DNA of 15,901 nucleotides. Origin: CALLJL01 sp964627255. GTDB lineage: Bacteria; Acidobacteriota; Aminicenantia; Aminicenantales; CALLJL01. Shown here in pieces: positions 1 to 8,061 of the stretch. Location: positions 1 through 15,901 of the forward strand of contig CAZVIN010000123.1 in NCBI GenBank assembly GCA_964627255.1, written 5' to 3'. Under the pieces are notes generated by a model, which made no database searches, was not told the origin of the DNA, and saw only the letters and a list, made by a program, of their open reading frames with translations. Made by a program: the position numbers and the translations under genes. How positions within the stretch are numbered: position 1 is the stretch's first letter; the number at the start of each line of letters is the position of its first letter.

Positions 1-205
1 GGGTTAAAGGTTTGCCCTGTCGTTTTTCGGTCTCAACTGCTTTTTTGTTGCTATCTCTGGTGCACGGCATAAGATAGCCATCCGATGAAAAGTGGAAATT
101 ATCTTAAAGGAAAAGCAGTAAAGGGGCAACATTACATCGAGAATTATATGGCATCATTTATATTTGAGGGCCCACAATTAGCTTAAGGCCGCGATTAGGT
201 ATTTC

Positions 206-234
206 TTGCCGGAATGGGATTTTATTTATATAAT
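206..234 (+). promoter_or_regulatory. Sigma70-like promoter of the M24 peptidase gene
   Basis: A TTGCCG -35 box (206-211) and a perfect TATAAT -10 box (229-234) are separated by exactly 17 bases. Transcription would start near 241, upstream of the SD site at 263 and the ATG at 277. This placement argues against the longer reading frame from 214, because that start codon would lie upstream of the transcript. Seen in sequence; activity is inferred. Confidence 0.6.
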
Positions 235-276
235 CGGCAGATGATTAAAATCAAACAAAATTGGGAGGGAAAAGCG

Positions 277-1689
277 ATGAGAATGGCTGGTTCTAAGCAG
301 AAAATTTTGGGTGCATCAATTTTCTTATTTTGTCTAATTATTAGCTTTGCTTTTTTCCTTCAGGCTCAGGACTTAGGATGGGAGATGTCTTCAGCGGGAG
401 ATATTAATAATATTCTCCCACCCCAAAGACAAGCTGAGGTTTTTAATGAAATTTTGGCCTGGAGACTGGATAACATCCTGCCCCAGGTCATGCGCCGAGA
501 AGGAATAGAGATGTGGCTGGTTATTTGTTTCGAGTACGCCGAAGACCCGGTTTACCGTACCTTAGTGGTTCAACCTACCATGAGCGCCCGGCGTCTTTCC
601 ATTCTTCTTTTTCATGATGACCCGAAGGAGGGGTTTAAAAAACTGACGGCCAACTGGCATGGCTCAGCCACGTGCGGTCCGATGTATACCAATATTTTTA
701 CTGAAGAATACAGAAAGAAAGGGGCTAACGGCCAGTTAGAAGCGGTGGCTGACTATATTAAAAAGAAAAACCCAAAAAACATAGGAATTAACACTGCTTT
801 TCACTGGGATTATTTCGACGATTTTTCCCATGGCTTGGGGCTGAGTGCCTTTTTTAAGGCCAAACTGGAGCAGGCCCTTGGAGCGGAATTGAGCCAGAAG
901 CTTACCTCAGCGGAAAAAGTCTGTGTTGGTTGGTTTGAGACTCGCAGCCCTCGAGAGTTAAGCCTATATCGTCATCTCGTTGGCATCGGTCATGACCTGA
1001 TTCGGGAGTTTTTTTCTAATCAAGTCATCGTTCCTGACATAACCACGGCCGAGGAGGTCGAATGGTGGATTCGGAAGAGATTGGTTAGCCTGGGGCTGGA
1101 AGCCTGGTTTCAGCCCTCAATTGATATTATTCGTTCTCCTGATGACACCAAACGTTATGGCCAGCCGGACCGCGTTATTCGCCGTGGTGACGTCCTACAC
1201 TGTGATGTCGGGTTTCGCTATCTTGGTCTGGCCACAGACATGCAGCACTTAGCTTATGTCTGCCGTCTGGGAGAAACGGAGGCGCCGGCCGGGCTGAATG
1301 AGCTTCTCAGCAAGGGTAATCGGCTTCAGGCAATTTTTATGTCTGAGTTTAAAGAGGGCCGAACCGGAAATGAAATCCTTCGGGCCGCGTTGAAGCGAGG
1401 ACAAGCTGAAGGTCTTAACCCGCGTATTTATTCTCATCCGGTGGGTTTTTACGGTCATGGCTCAGGAATGACCATAGGAATGGTGGAAAAACAGGAGTTC
1501 GTTCCGGGGACTGGCGAACATCCCCTCTATCCTAACACCGTTTATTCCATCGAGTTAAGCGTTTCTGGGGAAATTCCCGAGTGGGGGAAGGCCAAGGTTA
1601 CTTTTGGGCTTGAAGATGAAGCCATCTTCACCAAGGAAGGTTGTCGCTGGGTGGACGGCTACCCACGGCAGTTTTATTTAATCAAGTAA
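277..1689 (+). CDS. Exported M24 family metallopeptidase (Xaa-Pro aminopeptidase-like)
   Basis: Probable metal-dependent peptidase of the creatinase/aminopeptidase P fold, acting outside the cytoplasm. The ATG at 277 is chosen because GGGAGG (263-268) lies 8 bases upstream; the frame is open back to 214, but that lies before the likely transcript start. The 470-residue product starts with a Sec signal peptide: basic residues, a hydrophobic run at about 9-27 and a likely cut after LQA near residue 30. The N-terminal half resembles the creatinase N-domain. The C-terminal pita-bread domain keeps the five expected metal ligands: D310 (HCDVG), D321 (ATDMQH), H394 (GHGSG), E426 (SIELS) and E446 (LEDE). 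An active dinuclear-metal enzyme is therefore likely. Substrate preference for X-Pro bonds is inferred from the family only. A second exported peptidase follows 210 bases downstream, suggesting a shared role in using peptides. No terminator was seen between them. Confidence 0.85.
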   Translation: MRMAGSKQKILGASIFLFCLIISFAFFLQAQDLGWEMSSAGDINNILPPQRQAEVFNEILAWRLDNILPQVMRREGIEMWLVICFEYAEDPVYRTLVVQPTMSARRLSILLFHDDPKEGFKKLTANWHGSATCGPMYTNIFTEEYRKKGANGQLEAVADYIKKKNPKNIGINTAFHWDYFDDFSHGLGLSAFFKAKLEQALGAELSQKLTSAEKVCVGWFETRSPRELSLYRHLVGIGHDLIREFFSNQVIVPDITTAEEVEWWIRKRLVSLGLEAWFQPSIDIIRSPDDTKRYGQPDRVIRRGDVLHCDVGFRYLGLATDMQHLAYVCRLGETEAPAGLNELLSKGNRLQAIFMSEFKEGRTGNEILRAALKRGQAEGLNPRIYSHPVGFYGHGSGMTIGMVEKQEFVPGTGEHPLYPNTVYSIELSVSGEIPEWGKAKVTFGLEDEAIFTKEGCRWVDGYPRQFYLIK

Positions 1690-1899
1690 CTGAGAAGGAA
1701 GAGAAGAAATAAGAATAAATCATTTGCATAGTTTGTTCGAAGGGGATAATTGAAGAAGAAAATAAGGTCTAAAACTGAATGCAGAATGGACTAAGAGCAA
1801 ACAAGGAAGAAATAAGTTTTTAAAAAATTGGTTCATTTTAATATGACGAAAATCCTAATTTTGCGGACCAAAAATTAATTGGCGAAAAAGGAGGATTTT

Positions 1900-4800
1900 A
1901 TGAACAAAAAGAGTAAAAGGCTCAGTCAAATTATTGGGATAAGTATTTTCTTCATTTTATGGCTTGTTATCTCTTCAACGGCTTTTGCTCCCGAAGAAGC
2001 CAGAGTGCTTCGTTTCCCGTCTATTTACGGCCATCAAATTGTCTTTAGCTACGCTGGTGACCTTTATACCGTTCCCGCCTCGGGTGGCATTGCCCGCAAA
2101 TTGACTAATCATGTTGGTTACGAAGCTTTCCCTCGGTTTTCTCCTGACGGAAAATATATAGCTTTTACGGGCGAGTATGATGGCAATCGTGAGGTTTATC
2201 TCATTCCGGCTGAAGGAGGTATTCCCACTCGACTTACCTATACCCCAGTTTTAAGCCGGGACGACATTTCGGACCGAATGGGACCGAACAATATTGTCAT
2301 GGGTTGGACGCCAGACGGTGAGAGAATTATCTTCCGTTCCCGAATGAGAGAGTGGAACGATTTTAACGGCCAACTCTATTTTGTTTCCCTGAGGGGGGGA
2401 CTGCCCGAGCAACTGCCCTTGCCCCGAGGCGGTTTTTGCTCCTTGTCGCCCGACGGTCAGAAACTGGCCTATAATCGAATTTTTCGCGAATTTCGTACTT
2501 GGAAACGATACCGCGGCGGCATGGCCGATGACATCTGGGTTTATGATTTCACCACTAAAAGAATCGAGAATATTACCGATAATCCCGCCCTCGATATAAT
2601 CCCGATGTGGAGCGGCGACAAAATTTATTTTATTTCTGACCGGGATGAGAACCAGCGGATGAATCTCTATGTTTATGAGTTCGCTACTAAGGGCACTCGA
2701 AAGCTAACTGATTTTAAAGATTACGATATTAAGTTTCCTTCTCTTGGTCCTGAAGCCATTGTTTTTGAAAACGGCGGCTATATTTATCGGTTTGACTTAA
2801 AGACAGAGCAGGTTACGCGAGTTCCGGTAATAATTGCTGATGATTTGGTTTCTGGACGAGGAGAAATCGTTAGGGTGGCGGATAGGATTAATACTTTTGA
2901 CCTGGCGCCGGACGGGCAGCGGGCGGTTTTTGGGGCAAGAGGCGATGTTTTTACGGTGCCTAAGAAATACGGCAATACCCGCAACCTAACCCAGACGCCT
3001 GGGGTCCATGAAAGGAATGCCTGCTGGTCTCCCGATGGCCGCTGGATTGCCTTTATCTCCGACCAGACCGGCCGGGAGGAAATCTACATTATCCCTCAGG
3101 ACGGTAGCGCCCCGGCTAAGCAGTTAACCAGAGGTGGAGATACTTACAAGTATAATTTGCTTTGGTCTCCTGATAGCCAAAAAATCCTTTGGGATGACCG
3201 AGCTTTTCGGTTGAACTTTATTGATATCAACGATGGTTCAGTTATTGAGGTAGTTAAGGCCAAAGCTTGGGAAATTGATTCTTATTCCTGGTCACCTGAT
3301 AGTCGCTGGATTGCCTATGCCAAGCCCGAGGTGGAGGGAATGACTCGCCTTTACCTTTATTCTCTGGAAACAAAGAAAACCTATGAAGTAACGGATGGCT
3401 GGTATAACTCATATGACCCTGTTTTTAGCTCAGACGGACGGTATCTTTTCTTTGTCTCTGACCGCGATTTCAGCCCGGTGTATAGCCGGACTGAATTCAA
3501 CCATGCTTATTTGGCAATGAGCCGAATCTATTTAGTACCGTTTTCGGCCGCAGAAAAATCGCCCTTCGAGCCCAAGAGCGATGAAGTAAGTTTGCCGACC
3601 ACTCCCGGAGCCAAGAGCGCGGAAGAAATTAGCCAGCCGAAAAAGCCGGCCTCAAAGGCGGCTGAAACAACTTCCAAACCTGGTGAGAAAAAAGAAGGTA
3701 GTGTTACTGTCAAAGTTGACCCAGAAGGAATTAAGGAAAGAATTATCGGGCTACCTATTGAAGTGGCTGATTACAGTAACCTCGCTTCTGTCGGCGATAA
3801 AGTCTATTACTTAAAAAGAAAACCCTTAGACCAAAAAAGGACACTTTGTTTTTATGACCTCAAAAGCCAGGAAGAGAAGGATTTGGGGGCGATTGATTCG
3901 TTTGTTATTTCTGCTGACAAAAAAAAGATGCTGATTCGCCAGGAGAGGTCTTACGCCATTATCGACCTTCCTTCGGCCCCGGTTAAAATCGAGGAAAAAC
4001 TTGATTTAAGCCCGCTTGAAGTGAGCCTCGACCGCCGAGCCGAGTGGAAACAGGTCTTTGAAGAATGCTGGCGGCAGATGAAAGATTTCTTCTATGCGCC
4101 CAATATGCACGGCGTGGATTGGGAAGGAGTTAAAAAACGATATCAGCCACTGGCCGAAGCGGTTAATCATAGAGCTGACTTAACCTACGTTATCGGAGAG
4201 ATGATCGGCGAACTCAATGCTGGTCACACCTATGTTGGCGGTGGCGACCTTCCTCCGGTTAAAAGAGTGAGCGTGGGCATGTTAGGCGCCCAGTTAATTA
4301 AGGATTCGTCAGGTTATTTTCAGATAAAGAAAATCCTGAAAGGCCAGAACTGGGATAAGACCATGCGTTCGCCGCTAACTGAAGTTGGGCTTAACATCAA
4401 AGAGGGTGATTATATTCTGGCGGTTAACGGTCGGATGACAAAGGAAATGGCTAATATTTACGAGGCACTGGTGAACACGGCTGGAAAGCAGGTCAGGTTG
4501 AAAATTAACAGCCGGCCTGAAGAGAGTGGAGCGCGGGAAATCACGGTTATTCCTATCGAAAATGAAAACGCCCTGTATTATTATCACTGGGTCGAAAGTA
4601 AAAGACAGATAGTCGAGAAAGCAACAGGCGGTAAGGTGGCCTATGTCCATATCCCCGACATGGGGATGCGGGGATTAAATGAGTTTGTTAAGCAGTTTTA
4701 TCCGCAGTTGCGCAAAAAAGCTTTGATTGTCGATGTCCGGGGAAATGGCGGAGGGAATGTCTCGCCGATGATCATTGAACGCCTTGCCCGGGAAGTTCAT

Positions 4801-5229
4801 ATGGTTGGGATTGCTCGGGGGGCCGTGTCTACCCCTGACCCTGAAGCTCTTCTCTGGGGGCCGAAGATTTGTCTAATCGATGAATTCAGCGCCTCGGACG
4901 GAGATATTTTCCCCTATCGCTTTCGGCAGATGAATTTGGGCAAGCTGGTTGGTAAGAGAACCTGGGGCGGAGTGGTAGGAATAAGGGGAACTCTGCCCTT
5001 ACTTGACGGCGGCTTTCTGAATAAACCCGAGTTTGCTACCTATGGCCTGGAGGGACAATGGATTATCGAAGGTCATGGGGTTGAGCCAGATATTTATGTT
5101 GATAACGACCCCGGCAAAGAATATGAGGGAGTGGATGAGCAACTGAATAAGGCTATCGAGCTGATTCTTGAGGAGTTGAAGACCAAGGAGAAGCAACTGC
5201 CACCGGTTCCGGCTTATCCCAAGAAATAA
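1900..5229 (+). CDS. Exported tricorn-like S41 serine protease
   Basis: Large self-compartmentalising-type protease of the tricorn/S41 family, 1,109 residues, predicted to be exported. The ATG at 1900 follows AAGGAGG (1888-1894) by 5 bases; a TTG at 1879 is in frame but overlaps no better site. A Sec signal peptide spans about 1-29 (cut after AFA). Residues about 35-550 carry repeated propeller motifs (FSPDGKYIAF, WSPDGRWIAF, WSPDSRWIAY), matching the two beta-propeller domains. A Pro/Lys/Glu-rich linker lies at about 555-605, followed by the C1 helical region, a PDZ-like domain (about 790-875) and the S41 catalytic domain. Likely catalytic residues are H776 (AGHTYV), S999 (SASDGD) and E1057 (IIEGHG). 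In archaeal tricorn a serine precedes the histidine; here it is glycine. Length matches the family (about 1,050-1,100). In bacteria it probably degrades peptides in the periplasm or outside; that site is inferred from the signal peptide. Confidence 0.9.
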   Translation: MNKKSKRLSQIIGISIFFILWLVISSTAFAPEEARVLRFPSIYGHQIVFSYAGDLYTVPASGGIARKLTNHVGYEAFPRFSPDGKYIAFTGEYDGNREVYLIPAEGGIPTRLTYTPVLSRDDISDRMGPNNIVMGWTPDGERIIFRSRMREWNDFNGQLYFVSLRGGLPEQLPLPRGGFCSLSPDGQKLAYNRIFREFRTWKRYRGGMADDIWVYDFTTKRIENITDNPALDIIPMWSGDKIYFISDRDENQRMNLYVYEFATKGTRKLTDFKDYDIKFPSLGPEAIVFENGGYIYRFDLKTEQVTRVPVIIADDLVSGRGEIVRVADRINTFDLAPDGQRAVFGARGDVFTVPKKYGNTRNLTQTPGVHERNACWSPDGRWIAFISDQTGREEIYIIPQDGSAPAKQLTRGGDTYKYNLLWSPDSQKILWDDRAFRLNFIDINDGSVIEVVKAKAWEIDSYSWSPDSRWIAYAKPEVEGMTRLYLYSLETKKTYEVTDGWYNSYDPVFSSDGRYLFFVSDRDFSPVYSRTEFNHAYLAMSRIYLVPFSAAEKSPFEPKSDEVSLPTTPGAKSAEEISQPKKPASKAAETTSKPGEKKEGSVTVKVDPEGIKERIIGLPIEVADYSNLASVGDKVYYLKRKPLDQKRTLCFYDLKSQEEKDLGAIDSFVISADKKKMLIRQERSYAIIDLPSAPVKIEEKLDLSPLEVSLDRRAEWKQVFEECWRQMKDFFYAPNMHGVDWEGVKKRYQPLAEAVNHRADLTYVIGEMIGELNAGHTYVGGGDLPPVKRVSVGMLGAQLIKDSSGYFQIKKILKGQNWDKTMRSPLTEVGLNIKEGDYILAVNGRMTKEMANIYEALVNTAGKQVRLKINSRPEESGAREITVIPIENENALYYYHWVESKRQIVEKATGGKVAYVHIPDMGMRGLNEFVKQFYPQLRKKALIVDVRGNGGGNVSPMIIERLAREVHMVGIARGAVSTPDPEALLWGPKICLIDEFSASDGDIFPYRFRQMNLGKLVGKRTWGGVVGIRGTLPLLDGGFLNKPEFATYGLEGQWIIEGHGVEPDIYVDNDPGKEYEGVDEQLNKAIELILEELKTKEKQLPPVPAYPKK

Positions 5230-5676
5230 TTAGGCTAATCTCGCTTGAAGGGTCCTAAATAATGGCAGGAGCTTTTTTAAAAGACAGGATAAAAAGCCTC
5301 AAAGCAGATAGCCGAAACAGAAACAAGATTGCTACGAATGGATTTTCCTTGAGGCAGAACGTTTTTGGGTTAAGATTCTTTTTTTGCTGCTGACTATTAG
5401 CTTTTAGACTCCACCCCCTTGAAATCTGGCGCCGATCTGCTATTATATATTTAACGACCTTGCTTCGCTGGCTGTGCAAGGTCAAAAAACCCTCCTTCAA
5501 TTCCCCCTTTGCTAAATTTCCCCAAACCCCAAAACAGCCAGCACTCTTTCCCTACTCATCGCCACCAATTCGGTACCTTTTTTATCCGGGTAGTCGTTAT
5601 CTTTGGAAAGCAGGTCAAAGAATTGGCTCAAAATGACGGAATTTAGCGAAGGGTCTTGAGGCACTAAAGGTTTATC
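5230..5676. other. Long spacer between the tricorn-like protease and adenosine kinase genes
   Basis: No convincing complete gene was seen. It holds an 8-bp inverted repeat at 5456-5483, a C-rich stretch at 5491-5535 (G-runs on the minus strand), and the start of a 68-codon open minus-strand segment (see 5512-5718). A minus-strand frame at 5255-5500 begins with TTG, has no upstream SD and a leucine/phenylalanine/lysine-rich product typical of non-coding DNA, so it is not called. Confidence 0.5.
5456..5483. repeat. 8-bp inverted repeat (stem-loop)
   Basis: GACCTTGC at 5456-5463 pairs perfectly with GCAAGGTC at 5476-5483 around a 12-base loop. Neither strand has a T-run on the correct side for an intrinsic terminator: the + strand is followed by A6. 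Function unknown. Confidence 0.45.
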
Positions 5677-5718
5677 TTGGCAAAGAGATATTAGTTGAAT
5701 AAAATATGGATTAAATTT
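5512..5718 (-). pseudogene. Possible gene remnant (68 open codons, no start)
   Basis: On the minus strand, codons from about 5718 down to a TAG at 5512-5514 read without a stop as a protein-like sequence of normal composition, containing PQDPSLNSVIL and DNDYPDKKGTELVAMSRER. There is a stop (TAA, 5719-5721) directly upstream, and no start codon or SD at the open end. The + strand kinase gene begins just beyond. It could be the C-terminal tail of a decayed gene. An open stretch of this length can also arise by chance (a few percent per frame). I do not recognise a family. Confidence 0.25.
5677..5705 (+). promoter_or_regulatory. Sigma70-like promoter of the adenosine-specific kinase gene
   Basis: TTGGCA (5677-5682), a 17-base spacer and TAAAAT (5700-5705). 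The expected start near 5712 leaves a leader of about 40 bases containing a strong SD. It overlaps the possible minus-strand remnant, consistent with that remnant no longer being a gene. Confidence 0.55.
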
Positions 5719-5752
5719 TTAAGCCTGGATAACAATTTAGAGGAGGGAAGAG

Positions 5753-6235
5753 ATGGAAATCAAAGTTGTTCGAATCGAAAAACCGGAAGAAATGAATTTT
5801 ATTCTTGGTCAATCTCATTTTATAAAAACGGTCGAGGATATCCATGAGGTTATTGTCACTACGGCCCCGCATCTCAAATTCGGCTTGGCCTTCTGTGAGT
5901 CCTCAGGGCCGGCTTTGGTCCGTTACTCCGGGAATGAAGAGAAGCTCGTTGAGCTGGCTAAGAAGAATGCCTTAAACTTGGCAGCAGGCCACAGCTTTAT
6001 TATTTTTATGGAAAATGGCTACCCCATTAATATTTTGAACGCCATCAAAAATGTGCCCGAAGTTTGCCGCATTTTTTGCGCCACAGCTAATCCCGTGGAC
6101 GTTATAGTGGCTGAGACCGAGACGGGACGGGGTATCCTGGGAGTCATTGACGGTGTTAAGACCAAAGGTATTGAAACAGAAGGAGATATTAAATTCCGCA
6201 AAGAGTTTTTACGGAGAATCGGCTATAAGCTTTAG
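5753..6235 (+). CDS. Adenosine-specific kinase (DUF355, PF04008)
   Basis: The 160-residue product matches along its whole length the small adenosine-specific kinase family known from archaea and thermophilic bacteria. Features seen include an N-terminal stretch reading VRIEKPEEMNFILGQSHFIK, the central FGLAFCESSGPALVRYSGN segment, an NLAAGHSF segment near residue 78, and VCRIFCATANPVDVI followed by GRGILGVIDG at about 104-133. The family phosphorylates adenosine to AMP, in the cytoplasm. The evidence for this comes from few members, so the activity here is by homology. AGGAGG (5741-5746) lies 6 bases before the ATG, a strong start. The gene stands alone with its own promoter, and long spacers of about 500 bases lie on both sides. 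A 16-bp palindrome begins four bases after the stop codon. Confidence 0.85.
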   Translation: MEIKVVRIEKPEEMNFILGQSHFIKTVEDIHEVIVTTAPHLKFGLAFCESSGPALVRYSGNEEKLVELAKKNALNLAAGHSFIIFMENGYPINILNAIKNVPEVCRIFCATANPVDVIVAETETGRGILGVIDGVKTKGIETEGDIKFRKEFLRRIGYKL

Positions 6236-6238
6236 AGA

Positions 6239-6254
6239 AGCGGCAATTGCCGCT
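6239..6254. repeat. Perfect 16-bp palindrome after the kinase gene
   Basis: AGCGGCAATTGCCGCT begins four bases after the stop codon. No T-run follows, so it is not a standard intrinsic terminator. It could be an RNA 3'-end stabilising hairpin or a dimeric protein site. Seen directly; role unknown. Confidence 0.5.
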
Positions 6255-6618
6255 AAATAACAGTTTTAGATTGAAACCGTAAAGGAAAATCTGGCTAAAA
6301 ATTTTGAAGTGGTCAAAATTTTTATCTCTTTTCCTCTCTGGACACATTACCGCCTAACCCGTTCCAGACGGGCCTAAATTTTTTAGTCAATCAGCGATTT
6401 AGAATTAAAACAAAGCCTCTCAATCCAGGAGAAATGAAGAAGCCCCTTAGGGGTCAAAAAAGTGGCGGTTAAAAAGTTATTTGAGCTTTATAGAATTGAG
6501 GTCATTTGCTATTAAGAAGCTTTTGGAAAAACGAAATTATTTATGATGCACAAGGATAACTCATACCCTAAATATGACTAAGTAATGAGAAAACCAGATT
6601 AGACTTAACCAAGAATTG
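6255..6618. other. Spacer between the kinase and MFS genes
   Basis: No gene was seen. It contains a 12-bp AT-rich inverted repeat (6296-6324), a small stem-loop CCCGT/ACGGG (6358-6372) followed by T6 after a short gap, and a CCCC-TTA-GGGG hairpin near 6445. A 12-codon frame starting ATGAAGAAG near 6434 behind AGGAG is too short to support. Confidence 0.45.
6296..6324. repeat. 12-bp AT-rich inverted repeat, possible weak terminator
   Basis: The arms at 6296-6307 (TAAAAATTTTGA) and 6313-6324 (TCAAAATTTTTA) are perfectly complementary around the 5-base loop AGTGG. A pyrimidine tract (TCTCTTTTCCTCTCT) follows. The stem is almost all A/T, so termination would be weak; an operator is equally possible. 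Confidence 0.4.
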
Positions 6619-6647
6619 TTGCTGGAAGGAAAGGGATAGGCTAAAAT
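6619..6647 (+). promoter_or_regulatory. Sigma70-like promoter of the MFS gene
   Basis: TTGCTG (6619-6624), a 17-base spacer and TAAAAT (6642-6647). The expected start near 6654 gives a leader of about 50 bases. The same box types and spacing recur at three other promoters on this strand. Confidence 0.5.
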
Positions 6648-6701
6648 TATCTTCTTGTTTTTGTCCCTTGGTCAAAACAGAAAAATGAGCCGGAACGAGT
6701 T

Positions 6702-7889
6702 GTGGATAACATGGGTGAAACTAACGGGTCTTTCTGGAGTCGGCCTTTTCTTGTAGCCCTGCTGGGCTACTTTTTTCTTTTCCTAAGTGTCAGTCTTTTT
6801 TTTCTCTTTCCGCTTTTTCTTCAGCAATTTAGGCCGCCCCAGAGCCGCATCGGCCTGATCATGGGCATCCACAGCATAATGGCCATTGCGGTTAGACCTA
6901 TTTTTGGCCGGATGATCGACGAAAAGGGGCGGCGGCGGTTTTCCCTCACTGGCCTGTTGCTCCTCATTTTCACTGTTCCTATGTTTCATCTGGTACGCGA
7001 TGCTGGCCTTTTGCCCCTTTTCCTAAGGGCTTTAACCGGCTTTGGATGGGGAGTAAGTATGACAGCCACCATTACTATCTGCTCTGACTTAGCGCCGGTG
7101 GAAAGGCTGGCTCATTCTATGGGTATTGTTGGCGTGGCCGGTCTGGTGGCCAGCGCCCTTGGTCCTCTGATGGCGGAAGAGGTCGTTCGACAATTCGGGT
7201 TTGCGGGGCTTTTTAACCTCAGTCTTATTTTTCTCCTCGCCTCTCTCGGCTGCATTCTGGCCACCAAGGAAACCATGCGCACTTCTAACGATAAGTCTGA
7301 AGGGGCGGAGGCTTTATTTAACTTAAAAACATTTGCTCCCTTAATTATTTTTCTCATGGCCTCCCTTCCTGTAGTCCATGGAGCCATAAGAGGAGCCATG
7401 GTTAATTTTGTTGCCCTCTTCAGCCGTTCCAGCGGGATTTCGCATGTGGGGCCCTTCTTTGTCACCTTTTCTCTGGCCGCGATTCTCACTCGCTTTTGGG
7501 GTGGTGGCCTTTCGGACCGCTATGGACGAAAAAGAGTTATTTTTCCAGCCGCTCTGGTTATTGGGCTGAATGTTCTTTTCCTTTCCCAGGTGAGGAGCTT
7601 TGGGCTGCTTGTTGTGGCGGGGTTTATCGGTGGCTTTGGCCAAGGGCTCATTTTTCCGGCTCTCAGCACTTATGTGATTGATATTTTAGGCCGGGAAAAT
7701 AAAGGATTTGCCCTTAGTCTTTATCTCTCTCTTTTTGATGCTGGGATGGGCTTGGGTTCGCCGTTTTTTGGCTGGGTTTCTGACCTTTTTGGCTATAGAG
7801 TGATGTATATTTTAGCTGGCCTAACCATCCTTATTTTTAATTTTATCTTTACTTGGAAAGCACCTGAGCCGGGTAAGAATTCCGTTTAA
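6702..7889 (+). CDS. Major facilitator superfamily (MFS) transporter
   Basis: Inner-membrane secondary transporter of 395 residues with about twelve hydrophobic segments in two halves split by a polar loop near 190-205. Motif A appears after the second segment (GRMIDEKGRRRF, about 69-80) and again in the second half (GGGLSDRYGRKRV, about 267-279), as expected for the duplicated MFS fold. An LRALTGFGWG segment near 108-117 fits motif B with its arginine. The overall pattern is that of drug/sugar efflux-type members, but the substrate cannot be read from sequence. The start is uncertain: GTG at 6702 and ATG at 6711 are both in frame and neither has a strong SD (a weak GGAACGAG lies at 6692-6699). 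The gene is monocistronic by spacing, with a promoter at 6619-6647. No neighbour indicates what it moves. Confidence 0.85.
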   Translation: MDNMGETNGSFWSRPFLVALLGYFFLFLSVSLFFLFPLFLQQFRPPQSRIGLIMGIHSIMAIAVRPIFGRMIDEKGRRRFSLTGLLLLIFTVPMFHLVRDAGLLPLFLRALTGFGWGVSMTATITICSDLAPVERLAHSMGIVGVAGLVASALGPLMAEEVVRQFGFAGLFNLSLIFLLASLGCILATKETMRTSNDKSEGAEALFNLKTFAPLIIFLMASLPVVHGAIRGAMVNFVALFSRSSGISHVGPFFVTFSLAAILTRFWGGGLSDRYGRKRVIFPAALVIGLNVLFLSQVRSFGLLVVAGFIGGFGQGLIFPALSTYVIDILGRENKGFALSLYLSLFDAGMGLGSPFFGWVSDLFGYRVMYILAGLTILIFNFIFTWKAPEPGKNSV

Positions 7890-8005
7890 ATAAAGAAACC
7901 ACTCAGATATTTTGTTCCGGACGTCGTGTTAGCGTAGCCAAACTTTCCGTTGGTTACTTTCCCCAATGAACCAAGATTTAATGGGCTGGAATCAATCGAG
8001 TGAAC

Positions 8006-8016
8006 TATGGTAAAAT
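8006..8016 (+). promoter_or_regulatory. Extended -10 promoter of the DUF362/nitroreductase operon
   Basis: TATGGTAAAAT contains TG-N-TAAAAT, an extended -10 element, with no clear -35 box 17 bases upstream. The same motif with one base changed (TATGGTATAAT) lies before serS. Transcription would start near 8023, about 40 bases before the ATG. Confidence 0.4.
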
Positions 8017-8061
8017 GATTATATAAAAAAACAAATAAATTAAGAACCGGAGGGCGAAGTA

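Noticed and set aside
1..205. Possible 3' end of a gene entering from the left
   Set aside because: Open frames at the edge are only about 23-25 codons and show no recognisable motif.
214..276. Upstream extension of the M24 peptidase to the ATG at 214
   Set aside because: The -10 box (229-234) lies inside it, there is no SD, and it would put 21 polar residues before the signal peptide.
5456..5483. Intrinsic terminator for the tricorn-like protease gene
   Set aside because: The hairpin is followed by A6 on the + strand, not T-run, and lies more than 220 bases after the stop.
5255..5500. 81-codon minus-strand frame starting with TTG
   Set aside because: No SD, non-coding-like composition and no recognisable family.
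6434..6472. 12-codon frame behind AGGAG
   Set aside because: Too short and without any sign of conservation or structure as a peptide gene.
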